Shown one piece after another: positions 52,142 through 57,584 of a stretch of DNA of 57,584 nucleotides. The translations under genes and the position numbers were made by a program. The notes under the pieces are model-generated. The model was not told where the DNA came from. It was given only the letters and a program-made list of their open reading frames with translations, and did not search any database. This DNA comes from Bacteroidales bacterium (GTDB lineage: Bacteria > Bacteroidota > Bacteroidia > Bacteroidales > P3): NCBI GenBank assembly GCA_024681475.1, contig JAILAT010000005.1, positions 1-57,584 on the forward strand, in the 5' to 3' direction. The number at the start of each line of letters is the position of its first letter. Position 1 is the stretch's first letter.

Positions 52142-52926
52142 TCTTCACCTCCTTTCTTCTCTTTGTATATCTCAAAGAAGCGGTCTTCCAGCGTCATGCC
52201 GTCGCACACCGCCGCCAGCGTGTCGCAGTGTGTCAGCTGGCCGTCGATGATGATGCCCACACGGTCGCACAGCCGCTCCACGAGGCTGAATATGTGGGTC
52301 GAAAGGATGATGCTCTTGCCCTCGTCGCGCAGCTCCATGAGGAAGTCTGTCACTGTGCGTGCTGTCAGCACGTCCAGTCCGTTGGTGGGCTCGTCGAAGA
52401 TGATGATGTCGGGGTCGTGCACCAGCGAGATGACGATGGAGGTCTTCTGCTTCATGCCTGTCGACAGGTTGGCAATCTTCACCTCGGCAAAATTGTCGAT
52501 GCCGAAACGCTTGAACAGCAATTCTTTGCGCTCATTGGCCACCGCAGGGTCCACATTGTGCAGACGGGCAAAGAAATCGAACAAGTAGTTCGGCGTGAAA
52601 AAGTCTTCCAGCTTCAGCTCGCTCGTCAGGAATCCGATGCGGGCGCGCACCGCGTCGGGTTGGTTCACCACGCTGATGCCGTCCACCAGCGCGTCGCCCT
52701 TGTCGGGCTTTATCAGGGTCGCCAGCATACGCAGCGTCGTGGTCTTGCCGGCACCGTTGGGGCCTAGCAGACCGAATATCTCGCCACGGTAGGCGGTGAA
52801 CGACAGGTCGTCGACGGCCCGTTTGTATTTCTCCTTGGTGCGCTCTATGCGCTGCTGTTTCTTCCCCAGCCTGAAGGTCTTGGAGACTCCCTCCACTTTC
52901 AGTATTTCTTCTTTTGTCTCTTCCAT
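52138..52926 (-). CDS. ABC transporter ATP-binding protein (NatA/CcmA class)
   Basis: 262 residues from ATG 52926, chosen because the frame upstream to 53115 has no domain similarity and an A/G-rich ribosome site precedes 52926. Walker A GPNGAGKTT, Q-loop replacement ERKELLF region, signature LSTGMKQKTSIVISL, Walker B IIIFDEPTNGLD and switch His in ILSTHIF are present. The signature LSTGMKQK is typical for the ABC-2 exporters of the Nat/Yhf type. It drives the permease encoded 3-prime to it. Confidence 0.93.
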   Translation of the reverse strand: MEETKEEILKVEGVSKTFRLGKKQQRIERTKEKYKRAVDDLSFTAYRGEIFGLLGPNGAGKTTTLRMLATLIKPDKGDALVDGISVVNQPDAVRARIGFLTSELKLEDFFTPNYLFDFFARLHNVDPAVANERKELLFKRFGIDNFAEVKIANLSTGMKQKTSIVISLVHDPDIIIFDEPTNGLDVLTARTVTDFLMELRDEGKSIILSTHIFSLVERLCDRVGIIIDGQLTHCDTLAAVCDGMTLEDRFFEIYKEKKGGEE

Positions 52927-53117
52927 GTTCTCTTCTTTTTTGCCAGCGGCCACGTCAGTCCTGACACTGCTGTTCATTAAACGCGAATTGTTCCATATTA
53001 TTGCCCGGAAACCATTTTTTTGACAAACGGAGCCACGGCTTTGCGAAAAACACACAGCTCCGGTAAAGACCCTGAGGGGCTTACGCTCTATAACCCTACA
53101 CTCAAAAAAACGCACCC

Positions 53118-53125
53118 CAAAGATA
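53118..53125 (-). promoter_or_regulatory. -7 element of the ABC exporter operon
   Basis: Minus strand TATCTTTG fits TAnnTTTG. No -33 box at the right distance. If used, it gives a leader of about 190 bases before 52926, long for this organism. Confidence 0.35.
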
Positions 53126-53170
53126 CTAAAATACCGCTTTCGGCGTTACGACAACAAAACACGACGACAC

Positions 53171-53566
53171 ATGATAGAGACAGGACGCAAAGGACACCTC
53201 GAACAGGTGGTCGACACCACCGTCACTGCCGACCGCATCGGCAGCGGTCTGGTGCAGGTCTTCGCCACACCGATGATGATAGCGCTGATGGAACGCACCT
53301 GCAACGAGAGCGTGGTGCCCCTGCTGGAAGCAGGGCAGGGCACCGTGGGCACCCATATCGACGTGAGCCACTGCGCCGCCACGCCAGTAGGCATGCGCGT
53401 GTGGTGCGACAGCGTGCTCACCCAGGTCGAAGGACGCAAGCTCACCTTCAGCGTCAAGGCCTACGACGAGTGCGGCCTCATCGGCGAAGGCACCCACGAA
53501 CGCTTCATCATCGACACCCGCCGCTTCCAGGACAAGGTCGACGCCAAAAGCCCCTCGGCCCATTAA
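53171..53566 (+). CDS. Hot-dog thioesterase (fluoroacetyl-CoA thioesterase-like family)
   Basis: 131 residues, one hot-dog domain. The segments TPMMIALMERTCNESVVPLL (acidic residue in the helix) and TVGTHIDVSHCAATPVGM (His after the central helix) give the Thr/Glu/His-like arrangement of the FlK-like group. It hydrolyses acyl-CoA; the natural acyl group is unknown. It is divergent from the ABC operon and 32 bases ahead of a conserved hypothetical gene in the same direction. Confidence 0.85.
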   Translation: MIETGRKGHLEQVVDTTVTADRIGSGLVQVFATPMMIALMERTCNESVVPLLEAGQGTVGTHIDVSHCAATPVGMRVWCDSVLTQVEGRKLTFSVKAYDECGLIGEGTHERFIIDTRRFQDKVDAKSPSAH

Positions 53567-53598
53567 ATATTGTATATACCTTATATTATATAGCAACC

Positions 53599-54273
53599 AT
53601 GGAATTGAAAGAATCCCTCAGCGAACTGATATTCAGCAAAGGACAGCTCAAAAAAAGCATCTACGAGTCCACCTGCGACTCCTTCGAGCTCTTCCGCTCG
53701 TTGGCCAAGGAGATCATCACCCAGCTGAAAGCCAAAGACGAAACGGGTGAGAACGCCATGCGCTTCGAATTCATCGACCACGGCGACTTCAAGTTCGAGA
53801 TACGTTTCGCCAGCGACCTCCTCATCTTCACGATGCATACCAACATCTTCGAGTTCTCGCGCAACCACGAGGTCATGAAGTCTGCCTACATCCGCGAAGA
53901 CCCCACGCGCTCCTACTGCGGAGTGATACACATCTACAACTTCCTCGCCGACTCCTTCATCTACGAGCGCGACGCCGACCTCGGCTACCTCATCGGCCGC
54001 ATCTTCATCAACTCCGAGAAACACTACTTCATCGAGGGCAAACGCGAGCTCGGCATGCTCTACAACAACTTCCATACTTCCGTCATCGATGAGGCTTCTG
54101 TTCAGGGCATTATCGAGTCCGCCATGGAGTACACCACCAATTTCGATCTTCTCTCTCCACCCTACGACGAGGTGAAGGTCGCCTCCGTCGGTGAGATGCG
54201 TCTCGATGTGAACAAAAAATCGATGATAACTGCCAAGCGCTTAGGCTTTCGTTTTCAGGCAGATACGGAGTAG
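53599..54273 (+). CDS. Conserved hypothetical protein
   Basis: 224 residues from ATG 53599. The frame is open to 53020, but that part overlaps the thioesterase gene in another frame and is not coding. No signal peptide or TM. Mixed alpha/beta with MRFEFIDHGDFKFEIRFAS in the first third and YCGVIHIYNFLADSF in the middle. No known family is recognised. The gene has low distance to the thioesterase and is followed by a tRNA, so it is probably ordinary core sequence. Confidence 0.75.
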   Translation: MELKESLSELIFSKGQLKKSIYESTCDSFELFRSLAKEIITQLKAKDETGENAMRFEFIDHGDFKFEIRFASDLLIFTMHTNIFEFSRNHEVMKSAYIREDPTRSYCGVIHIYNFLADSFIYERDADLGYLIGRIFINSEKHYFIEGKRELGMLYNNFHTSVIDEASVQGIIESAMEYTTNFDLLSPPYDEVKVASVGEMRLDVNKKSMITAKRLGFRFQADTE

Positions 54274-54310
54274 TATCGGATACTTGTTCAACACCGATTG
54301 TGAAAAAAAT

Positions 54311-54341
54311 TTTGCCAGTATTAAAATAGTTTGTAATTTTG
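54311..54341 (+). promoter_or_regulatory. Promoter of tRNA-Glu / rpsT
   Basis: TTTG at 54311-54314, 19-base spacer, TAATTTTG at 54334-54341, a full match to the Bacteroidota consensus. It shares tttgccagta and agtttgta around the boxes with the tRNA-Asp promoter at 55684-55714. Confidence 0.85.
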
Positions 54342-54405
54342 CAACTCGAAAACAACGCAAGTTTTGTTGTGGCCACGCTTCAAAATCGTTGATTTTTAGC
54401 AAGAT

Positions 54406-54480
54406 GCTCCGTTCGTCTAGTTGGCCTAGGACGTAAGATTTTCATTCTTAAAATCGCGGGTTCGAATCCCGCACGGAGTA
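54406..54480 (+). tRNA. tRNA-Glu (TTC)
   Basis: 75 bases fold as a cloverleaf: acceptor GCTCCGT / ACGGAGT with a G-T end pair, anticodon stem TAAGA/TCTTA with loop TTTTCAT giving anticodon TTC, and T arm GCGGGTTCGAATCCCGC. CCA is not encoded. rpsT follows after 38 bases, probably in the same transcript. Confidence 0.95.
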
Positions 54481-54518
54481 CAAAATTAATATAAGTAAAA
54501 AAAGATTTAGTAACAATT

Positions 54519-54770
54519 ATGGCACATCACAAGTCAGCTAAAAAAAGAATTCGCTCCAACGAGAAGAAAAGAGTGGAGAAAAGATATTACGCTAAGACTA
54601 TGCGTAATGCACTGCGCGATTTCAGAGCATTGGAGGACAAGGCCGTCGCCACCGAGCGTCTGCCCAAGATGCTTTCTATCATCGACAAGTTAGCAAAGCG
54701 TTCCGTTATCCACAAGAACAAAGCCTCTAACCTCAAATCGAAGTTAATGAAGCAAGTCAACGCTATGTAA
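54519..54770 (+). CDS. rpsT: 30S ribosomal protein S20
   Basis: 83 residues, normal for S20. MAHHKSAKKRIRSNEKKRVE at the N-terminus and the helical bundle ending in IHKNKASNLKSKLMKQVN identify it. It binds 16S rRNA early in assembly. An intrinsic terminator follows after 21 bases. In many bacteria S20 represses its own translation; no site is evident here. Confidence 0.97.
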   Translation: MAHHKSAKKRIRSNEKKRVEKRYYAKTMRNALRDFRALEDKAVATERLPKMLSIIDKLAKRSVIHKNKASNLKSKLMKQVNAM

Positions 54771-54791
54771 TACAGCACTTAGCGAAGAGTA

Positions 54792-54822
54792 AAACAGGGT
54801 GCCGAAGGTACCCTGTTTTTTT
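54792..54822 (+). terminator. Terminator of rpsT
   Basis: Stem aaacagggt / accctgttt with inner gcc-gaa-ggt (12 pairs in all, one G-T, loop gaa) followed by a T run to about 54822. A typical rho-independent terminator. Confidence 0.9.
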
Positions 54823-54860
54823 ATTCTGTCTCAACGTATCCCCCCAAAAAAACAAGGAGC

Positions 54861-55493
54861 CTAATACCCCAGCAGCTTCCGCAGCTCGGCGTTGTCGCAT
54901 ATCGTCCCCTCGGCGAGGTGGAACACCTGCAGCCCTTCGTCGCGGGCGCCCTGCAGGTTCTTCTCGATGTCGTCGATGAAGAGCGTCTCGGCGGCCACGA
55001 GGTGCTGCTCGCCGATGATGGTGGCGAAGCCTTCGCGTGCGGGCTTGCGCAGATGCAGCGTGTGCGAGAAATAGGCATGGTCGAAGCACTCCTCGAAGAT
55101 GTCGAAGCCGTACTTCTCGCGCAGATGCTTCTTGAAGCAGGCGTAGTTGATGGCATTGGTGTTGCTGAACAGGAAGGTGCGGTAGCGCTTGCGCAGCTCC
55201 AGCAGCAGCTCCACGCGCTCGCGCGGCACATCGATAAGGATGGCGTTGACGATGTCGTCAACCTCCTCGTCGGTCAAGGCCACACCCGTGGCACGCCGCA
55301 CATAGTCGCGGTATTCCTCGACGCTCATCAGCCCCATCTCGAAGAGGTCCATCTCGGGAGTCTGGAACTGCTTGGTGTAGAACTCGCCCAGGTTCGTTAC
55401 GCCGTGACGCACAAAGGCTTCGGCGACATTCTCGTAGCGTATGTCGTAGACCACGCCACCTAAATCGAAAATAATATTTTTGATGCTATTCAT
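54861..55493 (-). CDS. HAD-superfamily hydrolase (subfamily IA)
   Basis: 210 residues. HAD motif I IIFDLGGVVYDI (nucleophile Asp), motif II LFSNTNA, motif III Lys in LRKPAREGF and motif IV TLFIDDIEKNLQGA are all present, with the helical cap at about 20-90. Length and motifs fit sugar-phosphate or nucleotide phosphatases of the YihX type. Substrate not deducible. It is convergent with rpsT, with a promoter-like element at 55550-55557. Confidence 0.9.
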   Translation of the reverse strand: MNSIKNIIFDLGGVVYDIRYENVAEAFVRHGVTNLGEFYTKQFQTPEMDLFEMGLMSVEEYRDYVRRATGVALTDEEVDDIVNAILIDVPRERVELLLELRKRYRTFLFSNTNAINYACFKKHLREKYGFDIFEECFDHAYFSHTLHLRKPAREGFATIIGEQHLVAAETLFIDDIEKNLQGARDEGLQVFHLAEGTICDNAELRKLLGY

Positions 55494-55549
55494 TGCTGCT
55501 CAGTTTGTTATACGCTTTTTGCCCACTCGGCGCATCGGCTAATAGTTTG

Positions 55550-55557
55550 CAAAGATA
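55550..55557 (-). promoter_or_regulatory. -7 element of the HAD hydrolase gene
   Basis: Minus strand TATCTTTG, exact fit to TAnnTTTG, 57 bases before the start codon. A good -33 box at 19-21 bases is not seen. Confidence 0.45.
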
Positions 55558-55683
55558 CGAATTTTCCTCAAAACGGCTGCGCACAGAAGCAAAAAGAGCC
55601 CCCGCCTGCGATAGCTAGGCAATAATAATCACTATTAATAATCAGTCGATTAGAAATATTTTTGCCCGAAAAAGCAAAAAAAA

Positions 55684-55714
55684 TTTGCCAGTAAGAAAAA
55701 AGTTTGTACTTTTG
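55684..55714 (+). promoter_or_regulatory. Promoter of tRNA-Asp
   Basis: TTTG at 55684-55687, 19-base spacer, TACTTTTG at 55707-55714. Full consensus match, nearly the same as the tRNA-Glu promoter. Confidence 0.85.
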
Positions 55715-55753
55715 CACTCGCAAAAAAGGAAAGGTCTTTAACAATTTGCGACT

Positions 55754-55831
55754 GGTCCGGTAGTTCAGTTTGGTTAGAATACATGCCTGTCACGCATGGG
55801 GTCGCGAGTTCGAGTCTCGTCCGGACCGCCA
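55754..55831 (+). tRNA. tRNA-Asp (GTC)
   Basis: Acceptor GGTCCGG / CCGGACC, anticodon stem CATGC/GCATG with loop CTGTCAC giving GTC, T arm GCGAGTTCGAGTCTCGT, discriminator G at 55828 and an encoded CCA at 55829-55831. A terminator hairpin follows after 7 bases. Confidence 0.95.
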
Positions 55832-55838
55832 AACAGAG

Positions 55839-55866
55839 AAGCTCTCACCCCGAGAGCTTTTTTTGT
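55839..55866 (+). terminator. Terminator after tRNA-Asp
   Basis: Stem aagctctc / gagagctt (8 bp, loop of 5) followed by seven T. It separates tRNA-Asp from ssrA. Confidence 0.85.
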
Positions 55867-55881
55867 ATACATTTCCATCGA

Positions 55882-56272
55882 GGGGCTGACCGGTTTTGAC
55901 AGCAAGGATAATGGATATGTAAGCATGCAGGCTCACGCATCAGCAGCCTTGAAAACCGATGCAGAACAATAATTGGCGAGAATAACTACGCTCTTGCTGC
56001 CTAACCGAAGCACAGTAGGTTGGCTTAATCCGCGCAACAGTTGTGCGGACAAGACATCTCCCACCTACCACGCCCGTCGGCGGGTGATCAGGGGGTGCTC
56101 ATAATGACGGGATAGCCAGCGGAAAGCCCCGGGCCGCCGGTGACATCTTAGGGGATAAGGTTGCCGTTGGGTGTCTGTGTCCGGCGTCGACTCGAAAAAC
56201 AATCACAGAATAAGCATGTAGAAAGCACATCAGTTACTTGTTTGGACCAGAGTTCGACTCTCTGCAGCTCCA
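55882..56272 (+). ncRNA. ssrA: Transfer-messenger RNA (tmRNA)
   Basis: 391 bases. The tRNA-like ends pair (GGGGCTG at 55882 with CAGCTCC at 56265-56271, discriminator A), and the T arm is GAGTTCGACTC. The tag frame 55975-56004 reads GGC GAG AAT AAC TAC GCT CTT GCT GCC TAA, giving GENNYALAA, a tag form of Bacteroidota. Pseudoknot-forming GC-rich repeats follow. CCA is not encoded. It frees stalled ribosomes with SmpB. The 3-prime end is a known attachment site for integrating elements. Confidence 0.97.
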
Positions 56273-56305
56273 CTTGAGACGGGGTAAAAATACCCCGAAA
56301 CACAA

Positions 56306-56353
56306 AGAAAGACACTGATAATCAAAAAGATTGTCAGTGTCTTTCTCTTTTTT
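56306..56353 (+). terminator. Terminator of ssrA
   Basis: An 18-bp stem (agaaagacactga...aatc / gatt...tcagtgtctttct with one T-G pair, loop of five A) followed by ctcttttt. Very strong rho-independent terminator. Confidence 0.9.
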
Positions 56354-56507
56354 GCACCATCCTGCTCTCCGGACGGTGGTTTCCACCGGTTGCATCAGGA
56401 TGGATTGTGCAGAAAGATATTGATAGTCTGACAAATATCCACACACCGATACAATCGGAAGAGTGTCTGCAAGGGATGGGGATGGGTGGATGGAAAATGT
56501 TCAAAAT

Positions 56508-56543
56508 CTGAGACCAATTTTTCTTTGACTGAGACCAATTTTT
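56508..56543. repeat. 15-base direct repeat, 21-base period
   Basis: ctgagaccaattttt occurs at 56508-56522 and 56529-56543, 17 bases before the orphan ORF start at 56560. One helical turn pair apart (21 bases), it could be a protein-binding site. Nothing more can be said. Confidence 0.5.
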
Positions 56544-56559
56544 TATTCCAACGAATTTA

Positions 56560-56865
56560 ATGGAAACAACCACACTCTACTCGGCTGTACAATCCTTAAT
56601 CAGTTTCCTTCCCAAATTTGTCAGCACATATTTCTGCTTTGACGAATTCGGCTTGTCTGGAATTGTGGGGGTGGCGAGATTGGTGTCTAAAAGTATATTC
56701 AAGCACGTCTGTCTAAATCTGGTACGACATCGCATCTCTTATCATCATCGGCACACAGCACTGCTCATCATCAAGAACAAACTGTCCGATGAGGACTGTG
56801 ATTTGTTTGTGGATTGGTTGAGAGCAAACCATCCAACGAAGATGCACCACTGGTTGTCCCATTAG
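56560..56865 (+). CDS. Orphan small protein downstream of ssrA
   Basis: 101 residues, unrecognised. Hydrophobic stretches in the first third (SAVQSLISFLPKFVSTYFCF) and a mixed second half with HRISYHHRHTALLIIKNKL and FVDWLRANHP. A direct repeat lies just upstream and a good terminator lies 42 bases downstream on the same strand, which supports a transcribed gene. It may be a remnant of a larger gene of an inserted element. No start-site motif is evident. Confidence 0.4.
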   Translation: METTTLYSAVQSLISFLPKFVSTYFCFDEFGLSGIVGVARLVSKSIFKHVCLNLVRHRISYHHRHTALLIIKNKLSDEDCDLFVDWLRANHPTKMHHWLSH

Positions 56866-56907
56866 AGACTTGTAAGGATGAGTGAATAACACTCGGTATG
56901 AAATGGC

Positions 56908-56946
56908 AATGACCCCTTCGGAATACCCGTTGGGGTCATTTTTTAT
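56908..56946 (+). terminator. Terminator after the orphan ORF
   Basis: Stem aatgacccc / ggggtcatt (9 bp, loop of 15) followed by ttttattatt. Rho-independent type. Confidence 0.75.
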
Positions 56947-56961
56947 TATTAGAAGGCAATA

Positions 56962-57051
56962 ATAACGCATTTTTTTTCGTTATAACTATCATAAAATGTG
57001 GTTCCTATTGAATAACGATGGGGTCATAACGAACAATAAGATAGTTATAAC
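56962..57051. promoter_or_regulatory. Putative operator cluster before the truncated hsdM
   Basis: gttataactatc at 56979-56990 and its inverted copy gatagttataac at 57040-57051 each contain the palindrome GTTATAAC. Further ATAACG units lie at 56962-56967, 57012-57017 and 57026-57031. The right copy ends one base before the ATG at 57053. The pattern suggests binding of a dimeric repressor controlling the methylase. Confidence 0.5.
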
Positions 57052-57052
57052 A

Positions 57053-57352
57053 ATGACAGATAATAAGAAAGAGCAGGAACGAAACGAACTGCACCGCACC
57101 ATCTGGGCGATAGCGGACGAGATGAGGGGCAGCGTGGATGGTTGGGACTTCAAGTCGTACATTCTCGGCATACTATTCTACCGATACATCAGTGAGAACA
57201 TCACCAACTACATCAACCGTGGCGAATGGGAGAGCGGCAACACCGGTTTCGACTATGCAGACCTTAAAGACACCGGGCGAAGAGCCGACGGAGGCGTGAC
57301 AACGCACCGAAACAACACCGCGCTCCCGAGCGCGGTGAAACTGACTGAATGA
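57053..57352 (+). pseudogene. hsdM: Truncated type I restriction-modification methylase subunit (HsdM N-terminal fragment)
   Basis: 99 residues from ATG 57053; an upstream ATG at 56996 would read through the operator. Residues 10-60 match the HsdM N-terminal helical domain: LHRTIWAIADEMRGSVDGWD and the segment LGILFYRYISENITNYIN. After FDYADLKD (about residue 75) the similarity stops and a short unrelated, Arg/Thr-rich end follows. A full HsdM has about 500 residues with the NPPF methylase motif, which is missing, so the gene is dead or only a regulatory fragment. No hsdS or hsdR is seen before the window ends. Confidence 0.7.
57316..57337. repeat. GC-rich perfect inverted repeat at the end of the hsdM fragment
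   Basis: A 10-bp stem (caccgcgctc / gagcgcggtg) with a 2-base loop inside the last codons of the fragment. There is no T tract. It could be a weak terminator or mark the deletion joint. Confidence 0.5.
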
Positions 57353-57389
57353 AACAACAAAATGAAGTAAAACAATACACAGGCAGACA

Positions 57390-57584
57390 ATGAAGAAACT
57401 GTTTTTGCTCGGCGCAATGGTTTGCGCCCTTGGGATGATGTCCGCCTGCAAGAGCGGTGGTGAGTATGACAATTACGAGCCTCAGAAAAAAGATGGGAAA
57501 TGGGGATTGGTTGACACAAATGGATTATTTGTAGTAGAACCAATATGGGATGGGATTGGATTTTATGGCGATGGGATTTGGCCC
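57390..57584 (+). CDS. WG-repeat lipoprotein (start only)
   Basis: 65 residues, open to the window end. Lipoprotein leader MKKLFLLGAMVCALGMMSAC with Cys20. The mature part begins with GKWGLVDTNGLFVVEPIWD, a WG-repeat (KWG-type) unit, found in surface and secreted proteins of many bacteria including Bacteroidales. Repeats are expected to continue outside the window. It starts 37 bases after the hsdM fragment. Confidence 0.85.
   Translation, partial: MKKLFLLGAMVCALGMMSACKSGGEYDNYEPQKKDGKWGLVDTNGLFVVEPIWDGIGFYGDGIWP

Noticed and set aside
52927..53115. 63-residue N-terminal extension of the ABC ATPase
   Set aside because: No similarity to the family and it would begin at the -7 element. The start at 52926 has a better ribosome site.
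53020..53598. N-terminal extension of the conserved hypothetical protein
   Set aside because: It overlaps the thioesterase in a different frame and has an Arg/His/Thr-rich, non-coding composition. The gene starts at 53599.
55861..55881. Consensus promoter directly ahead of ssrA
   Set aside because: Only TACATTTC at 55868-55875 resembles the -7 box, and there is no -33 TTTG at the right distance. The promoter could not be supported.
56713..56970. 85-residue minus-strand ORF downstream of ssrA
   Set aside because: It overlaps the terminator and the plus-strand ORF, and shows no coding features.

Overview
The window is a 57.6 kb piece of a Bacteroidales chromosome (phylum Bacteroidota), GC-rich in genes and AT-rich between them. 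The assignment rests on several independent signs. The tmRNA encodes the tag GENNYALAA. Promoters match the Bacteroidota form TTTG-(19-21 bp)-TAnnTTTG. One giant surface protein ends in a type IX secretion (T9SS) sorting domain. Two regulators carry LytTR domains, and there are DUF2723, Bacteroidota-type LptE and tandem C69 peptidases. No ribosomal RNA, CRISPR array or complete insertion sequence is visible. The family resembles gut or rumen Bacteroidales, but no genus can be fixed from sequence alone.

Layout: 1-198 is the end of an SDR-type threonine dehydrogenase. 283-4315 holds two tandem secreted C69 peptidases and a small exported protein. 4611-6580 (minus) holds a Ser/Gly/Arg-rich exported protein and a membrane protein. 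6930-10032 (minus) is an SGNH-MBOAT O-acetylation pair. 10187-11427 (minus) is a LytTR regulator overlapping a membrane-anchored glycosidase-like protein. 11497-14559 (minus) is an M48 membrane peptidase downstream of a broken TerD/membrane chimera. 15306-16616 (plus) is a Cys-motif protein followed by ogt.

16664-23834 (minus) is a compact seven-gene operon, fabH-fabF-fabZ-fabG-etfB-etfA-acyl-CoA dehydrogenase: three of the four steps of fatty-acid elongation plus a flavin-based dehydrogenase system, without FabI, FabD or ACP. 24027-24896 is a 4-TM LytTR regulator, 25014-26609 an exported protein with a TonB-C-like end, and 26767-31307 a TolC/MacA/MacB-like tripartite pump in operon order.

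31934-33697 is a lipoprotein-TPR-TM-AraC one-component regulator. 33829-37026 is a coiled-coil microprotein, lptE and a DUF2723 glycosyltransferase. 37104-38892 holds small enzymes (SprT-like, flavoprotein, ABM monooxygenase). 39147-40149 holds a PepSY-like lipoprotein and a doubtful ORF. 40256-42319 is a FeoB whose G domain has lost its nucleotide-binding motifs. 42461-50689 is a 2742-residue T9SS surface protein built from nine adhesin-like modules and eleven Fn3 modules.

50948-52926 is an ABC-2 exporter. 53171-54273 holds a thioesterase and a conserved hypothetical protein. 54406-56272 is an RNA-rich stretch: tRNA-Glu, rpsT, a HAD phosphatase, tRNA-Asp and ssrA. After ssrA the sequence changes character: a small orphan ORF, a clustered palindromic operator, a truncated hsdM and the start of a WG-repeat lipoprotein. 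This looks like the edge of a degraded accessory island next to a classic integration site.
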